Part shown: piece after piece, positions 5,398 through 8,228 of the stretch | Position numbering within the stretch: the stretch's first letter is position 1 | Layout: the number at the start of each line of letters is the position of its first letter | Origin: Bauldia sp. | Lineage (GTDB): Bacteria; Pseudomonadota; Alphaproteobacteria; Rhizobiales; Kaistiaceae | Direction: 5' to 3' | DNA length: 8,228 bases | NCBI GenBank assembly: GCA_020442095.1 | Contig: JAGRKY010000742.1 | Span: 1 to 8,228, forward strand | The notes under the pieces: generated by a model | The model's database searches: none | What the model saw: only the letters and a program-made list of their open reading frames with translations | What the model was told of the DNA's origin: nothing | Position numbers and translations under genes: made by a program

Positions 5398-6591
5398 ATG
5401 GGAACGGAAGAGCCTGATTCCTGCGGGCCGTTGTCGGACGTGCGCATCGTCGATCTGTCGCGGCTGGTGGCGGGCAACATGGTGACCCACGTCCTCGCCG
5501 ACCTCGGGGCCGACGTGATCAAGGTCGAGCACCCGACGCGCGGCGACGATCTCCGCCGCTGGCGGGTGAAGGACGTCGAGATCTTCTGGAAGACCTATGC
5601 CCGCAACAAGCGCAGCATCGCGCTCGACCTGAAGAATGACAGCGACAAGGCAGCGCTCGTTACGCTCCTCGGGACGGCCGATGCGATGGTCGAGAATTTC
5701 GTTCCAGGCACGCTGGAGCGCATGGGCCTCGGCCCGGACGAGCTTCTGAAGATCAATCCGAAGCTGGTGACGGTCAGGATTTCCGGGTGGGGGCAGACCG
5801 GTCCGTACCGGCAGAAGCCGGGCTTCGGGACGCTGGTCGAGGCGATGTCCGGCTACGCGGATATCACCGGCTTTCCGGATTCGCCGCCCTGCCTGCCGCC
5901 GCTTGCGACCGCCGACATGGTTGCCGGGCTCTACGGCGCGGTGGGCCTGCTGACCGCGCTGCGCAACGTCGAGGTTTCGGGCGGCGGCGGCCAGGTGGTG
6001 GACATTTCGCTGTTCGAGCCGATCTTCTCGCTGATCAGTGTCTCGGCCGCGCAACACCGGCTCACCGGAGAGGCGATGCGGCGGAACGGCAACCAGTCGA
6101 CCCATGCCGCGCCGCGCAACATCTACGCCTGTTCGGACGGGAATTACGTGGCCATGTCGGGGTCGATGCAGACAATGGCTGAGCGTATCTTCCACACCAT
6201 CGGCCGGCCCGATCTGATCGACGATCCGCGTTTCCGCACCAACGACGACCGGCTCGCCCATAAGGACGAGCTCGATGCGATTATTGGCGAATTCATCAAG
6301 CGGCGGAGCCGCGACGAGAATCTCGAGCTGTTCGATGCGGCCGGCGTGACGGTCGGCCCGGTCTATTCGGTCGCCGAGCTTGTCGGCCATCCCTATGTGG
6401 TCGGCCGGGAGGTCCTGGTCGAATCCAGAGACGAGGACGTGCGGCTGCCGATGCATAATGTCGTGACGCGGCTTTCGGCGACGCCGGGCGGGATATGGCG
6501 TGCTGCGCCGGCTGTCGGCGCGGACACGGAGTCCATTCTGGCTGAAATCGCCTCCGCCGGGGCGGGAGAAGAAGGTGACAATTCCCCGTAA
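5398..6591 (+). CDS. CaiB/BaiF family (family III) CoA-transferase
   Basis: The product has 397 residues, typical of the family. The N-terminus shows the standard pattern LSDVRIVDLSRLVAGN, then LADLGADVIKVEHPTRGDDLRRW and NKRSIALDLKN. NFVPGTLERMGLG (about 100-112) and the VRISGWGQTGPYRQKPGFG stretch (126-144) follow. The expected catalytic Asp, which forms the acyl-anhydride and CoA-ester intermediates, is Asp173 in PPLATADMVAGLYG. The usual AGP after the first helix is AGN here. These cytoplasmic, interlocked dimers move CoA from one acyl-CoA to a free carboxylate (formate/oxalate, carnitine, succinate/malate, mesaconate, bile acids), so it should activate a carboxylic acid for the pathway. 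It heads the plus-strand genes, divergent from the TIM-barrel unit, with SDR and hydroxyacid-type dehydrogenase genes downstream. The acid and CoA donor cannot be deduced. Confidence 0.92.
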   Translation: MGTEEPDSCGPLSDVRIVDLSRLVAGNMVTHVLADLGADVIKVEHPTRGDDLRRWRVKDVEIFWKTYARNKRSIALDLKNDSDKAALVTLLGTADAMVENFVPGTLERMGLGPDELLKINPKLVTVRISGWGQTGPYRQKPGFGTLVEAMSGYADITGFPDSPPCLPPLATADMVAGLYGAVGLLTALRNVEVSGGGGQVVDISLFEPIFSLISVSAAQHRLTGEAMRRNGNQSTHAAPRNIYACSDGNYVAMSGSMQTMAERIFHTIGRPDLIDDPRFRTNDDRLAHKDELDAIIGEFIKRRSRDENLELFDAAGVTVGPVYSVAELVGHPYVVGREVLVESRDEDVRLPMHNVVTRLSATPGGIWRAAPAVGADTESILAEIASAGAGEEGDNSP

Positions 6592-6615
6592 TCCTGCGGG
6601 TTGTGTCGCGCGAAT

Positions 6616-6628
6616 ATCCAAAACGGAT
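6616..6628. promoter_or_regulatory. Candidate operator upstream of the SDR gene, second ATCC-N5-GGAT copy
   Basis: ATCC-AAAAC-GGAT repeats the core and spacing of the palindrome at 494-512; TATCCA-N4-GGAT is common to both. It lies in the 170-bp gap after the CoA-transferase gene, about 130 bp before the SDR start, where a separate SDR promoter could be. By eye no other exact ATCC-N5-GGAT exists in the window. The rest of the gap shows no gene or clear promoter hexamers. Confidence 0.4.
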
Positions 6629-6761
6629 GCTTTTGCCGGCCCCGGTTGCCGACGCTTGTGAAATCATCCTGCCGAAACGGAAGTGCCGTGACCCGCGATG
6701 GACCGGATAGAAACGGTCGTCGCGGTCGCTTGGCTGGTTCAGAACAAGAGGAGGAGGAACC

Positions 6762-7559
6762 GTGGGACGGCTCTCTAATCGCAACTGCATGGTAACTGGC
6801 GCCGCCCGCGGCATGGGCCGGGCGATCGCCGATGATCTTCTGCGCGAGGGCGGCAACGTCGCCTATGTGGATATCGATGCCGGTATCGCCGATGTCGCCA
6901 AGGGGGCAACCGACCGGGTCAGCGGTGAGGGCGTCGGCCGCGCCATCGGCATCACGGCGGACGTGACCGATCGGGCGTCGATGCAGGCCGCCGTCAAGAA
7001 GGCTGCCGAGGAATTCGGTTCGCTCGACGTGATGTTCAACAATGCCGGCCTCAACAAGCCGATGAACTTCCTCGACGTGACCGAGGACAACTGGGACCTG
7101 ATCATGAAGGTCAACGGCCTCGGCGTGTTGATCGGCATGCAGGAAGCGGCCAAGCAGATGATCGCGCAGGGCAAGGGTGGCAAGATCATCAACACCGCCT
7201 CCGTCGCCTCGCGCCAGGGCTACGACAACATCGCTCCCTATTGCGCGTCGAAATTCGCGGTCATCTCGCTGATCCAGTCCGGCGCCCGGGCGCTCGCCAA
7301 AAACAACATCACCGTCAACGGCTTCGCGCCGGGCGTGGTGAAGACGCCGCTCTGGGAACAGCTCGACAAGGACCTGATGGAACTCGGAGCGAGCCAGCGC
7401 CCCGGTCAGGCGATCGAGGAATTCTCGGCCGGCATCCTCAGGGGGCGGGCCGCGACCGAGGCGGATATCATCGGAACCACCACCTTCCTCGCCGCTCCGG
7501 ATTCCGACTACATGACCGGGCAGGTCATCATGATCGACGGGGGAATGGTACTCGTCTGA
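6762..7559 (+). CDS. Short-chain dehydrogenase/reductase (classical SDR), NAD-type
   Basis: The product has 265 residues, the standard classical SDR length. All key motifs are present: cofactor loop TGAARGMG (12-19), NNAG (93-96), structural Asn118, catalytic Ser147 (INTASVAS), and Tyr160/Lys164 (YCASK). Asp37 at the end of the second strand (AYVDID) indicates preference for NAD(H) over NADP(H). The C-terminal region NITVNGFAPGVVKTPLW and MTGQVIMIDGG is typical. The start is GTG at 6762, preceded by a purine-rich AGGAGGAGGAA. Overall character recalls sorbitol/polyol or 2,3-butanediol dehydrogenases, so oxidation of a secondary alcohol on a small polyol or hydroxyacid is likely, but substrate specificity is not predictable at this level. 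It is 170 bp downstream of the CoA-transferase gene and 254 bp before the HIBADH-like gene. It may be read through from 5398 or use its own promoter. Confidence 0.92.
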   Translation: MGRLSNRNCMVTGAARGMGRAIADDLLREGGNVAYVDIDAGIADVAKGATDRVSGEGVGRAIGITADVTDRASMQAAVKKAAEEFGSLDVMFNNAGLNKPMNFLDVTEDNWDLIMKVNGLGVLIGMQEAAKQMIAQGKGGKIINTASVASRQGYDNIAPYCASKFAVISLIQSGARALAKNNITVNGFAPGVVKTPLWEQLDKDLMELGASQRPGQAIEEFSAGILRGRAATEADIIGTTTFLAAPDSDYMTGQVIMIDGGMVLV

Positions 7560-7813
7560 CGCAGCGCGCGCCCGGCCGCAGGTCGCGACCGGGCATATCA
7601 CAACGGCGGGAATCGCCGGCTTGCTACGACGGCCGATGCGGATCGATCAGTCGCTGAAAGGCTTCAGGTCGCGCCGGTCCGGGTGACGGAACGCATGCTG
7701 GTGAAGTCGTCGGCCTTCAGGGAATCGACCTGGTGCATCAGGCGGGGCGGACGGGTCTCACGGCCGCCGCTTCGCCAGTGAGATGACGAACACGACAGCA
7801 GGAGTATTCGGGC
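7560..7813. other. Intergenic gap between the SDR and HIBADH-like genes
   Basis: The 254-bp gap starts with the hairpin at 7570-7594. A second small inverted repeat, CGGCG-GGAAT-CGCCG, is at 7604-7618. A 24-codon minus-strand frame at 7664-7738 has G/C-rich third positions but no ribosome binding site or recognised domain, so it is not called. The length suggests a separate promoter for the next gene; I see no clear hexamers. Confidence 0.4.
7570..7594 (+). terminator. Possible transcription terminator hairpin after the SDR gene
   Basis: GCCCGG (7570-7575) pairs with CCGGGC (7589-7594), 10 bp after the SDR stop codon. The loop contains most of the self-complementary GGTCGCGACC (7581-7590), which gives an alternative fold. 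No T-run follows (CATATCA), so termination would be weak or Rho-assisted. Confidence 0.35.
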
Positions 7814-8228
7814 ATGAAGATCGGTTGGATTGGCGTTGGCCGGATGGGAGCGCCGATGGCGGCGCGGCTGCTGGCGGCGGGACATGGGGTGTCGATCTGG
7901 AATCGCACTCGCGCCAAGGCCGAGACGGAGGAGCTGAAGGGCGCGACGGTGGTCAATGACCGCAGCGAGCTCGCCGATTGCGACGTCCTCTTCGTCATGC
8001 TCTCCACCGGCAAGGACGTCCATGACGTCTGTTTCGGCCCCGACGGCATGTTCCGGGATGGGCTGACGACGATGCCGAAGCTCCTCGTCGATTGCTCGAC
8101 CATCGGCATGGACGAGTCGGCGGAGGTGCGGGCCGGGCTGGCTGCCAAGGGCGTTCCGCTGCTGGCGGCGCCGGTCAGCGGCAATCCGCGCTGCGTGCGG
8201 GCCGGCAAGTTCTCCTGCGTCGTGTCGG
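7814..8228 (+). CDS. NAD(P)-dependent beta-hydroxyacid dehydrogenase (3-hydroxyisobutyrate dehydrogenase-like), N-terminal part
   Basis: The ATG at 7814 follows AGGAG at 7800-7804 with 9-nt spacing. The frame stays open for 138 codons to the window edge. The N-terminal Rossmann motif IGVGRMGAPMAARLLAAG covers residues 6-23 (Gly7, Gly9, Gly12). Asn30-Arg31 (WNRT) after the second strand is often seen in NADP-accepting members. DCSTIG at 93-98 is the substrate-carboxylate loop, and APVSGN at 119-124 corresponds to the catalytic APVSGG segment, with Asn in place of the second Gly. The C-terminal all-helical domain with the catalytic Lys lies outside the window. Family members oxidise 3-hydroxyisobutyrate, tartronate semialdehyde/glycerate, 6-phosphogluconate-like or related 3-hydroxyacids. 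Orientation suggests it belongs to the same catabolic set as the CoA-transferase and SDR genes. Confidence 0.9.
   Translation, partial: MKIGWIGVGRMGAPMAARLLAAGHGVSIWNRTRAKAETEELKGATVVNDRSELADCDVLFVMLSTGKDVHDVCFGPDGMFRDGLTTMPKLLVDCSTIGMDESAEVRAGLAAKGVPLLAAPVSGNPRCVRAGKFSCVVS

Noticed and set aside
5332..6621. Minus-strand open frame (429 codons) opposite the CoA-transferase gene
   Set aside because: It has no domain and no start signal; it is the antisense of a strongly supported family III CoA-transferase.
6393..7601. Minus-strand open frame (402 codons) covering the SDR gene and the gap before it
   Set aside because: Composition is that of a shadow frame; the plus-strand SDR has every catalytic motif.

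Overview
The window is GC-rich bacterial DNA (clearly above 60% G+C, with third codon positions dominated by G and C). Codon use, gene families and the density of catabolic dehydrogenases and GntR-type control suggest an alphaproteobacterium, for example in the Rhizobiales, Rhodospirillales or Sphingomonadales. That is inference, because no marker gene is present. I see no RNA gene, CRISPR array, insertion sequence or phage gene.

Layout. (1) 1-124, minus: the 5' end of a probable M24-family (Xaa-Pro peptidase/creatinase fold) hydrolase, cut by the window edge. (2) 125-592: a divergent intergenic region of about 470 bp with several inverted repeats. (3) 593-2350, plus: an unusual protein joining an N-terminal winged-helix DNA-binding domain to a complete family-1 extracellular-solute-binding-protein (MalE-like) fold, with no signal peptide. 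It is probably a cytoplasmic ligand-sensing regulator, comparable in architecture to SgrR. (4) 5189 down to 2360, minus: a three-gene unit transcribed in the order sugar-phosphate-isomerase-like TIM barrel (4296-5189), GntR/FCD repressor (3545-4213), Gfo/Idh/MocA dehydrogenase (2360-3544). The last two genes abut as stop-start TAGATG. (5) 5190-5397: a divergent control region with a perfect CGGTATACCG palindrome. (6) 5398-6591, 6762-7559 and 7814 to the edge, plus: a CaiB/BaiF (family III) CoA-transferase, a classical SDR dehydrogenase and the start of a 3-hydroxyisobutyrate-dehydrogenase-like oxidoreductase.

Taken together this looks like a regulated catabolic island for a sugar-, polyol- or hydroxy-acid-like compound. 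Three dehydrogenases of different families, one TIM-barrel isomerase/lyase and one CoA-transferase are controlled by two regulators. The substrate cannot be read from the sequence. The most interesting points are the winged-helix/solute-binding-protein fusion and a candidate operator, ATCC-N5-GGAT. By eye this operator occurs exactly twice in the window, both times in intergenic DNA: just ahead of the fusion regulator and ahead of the SDR gene. A related half-site lies ahead of the CoA-transferase gene.
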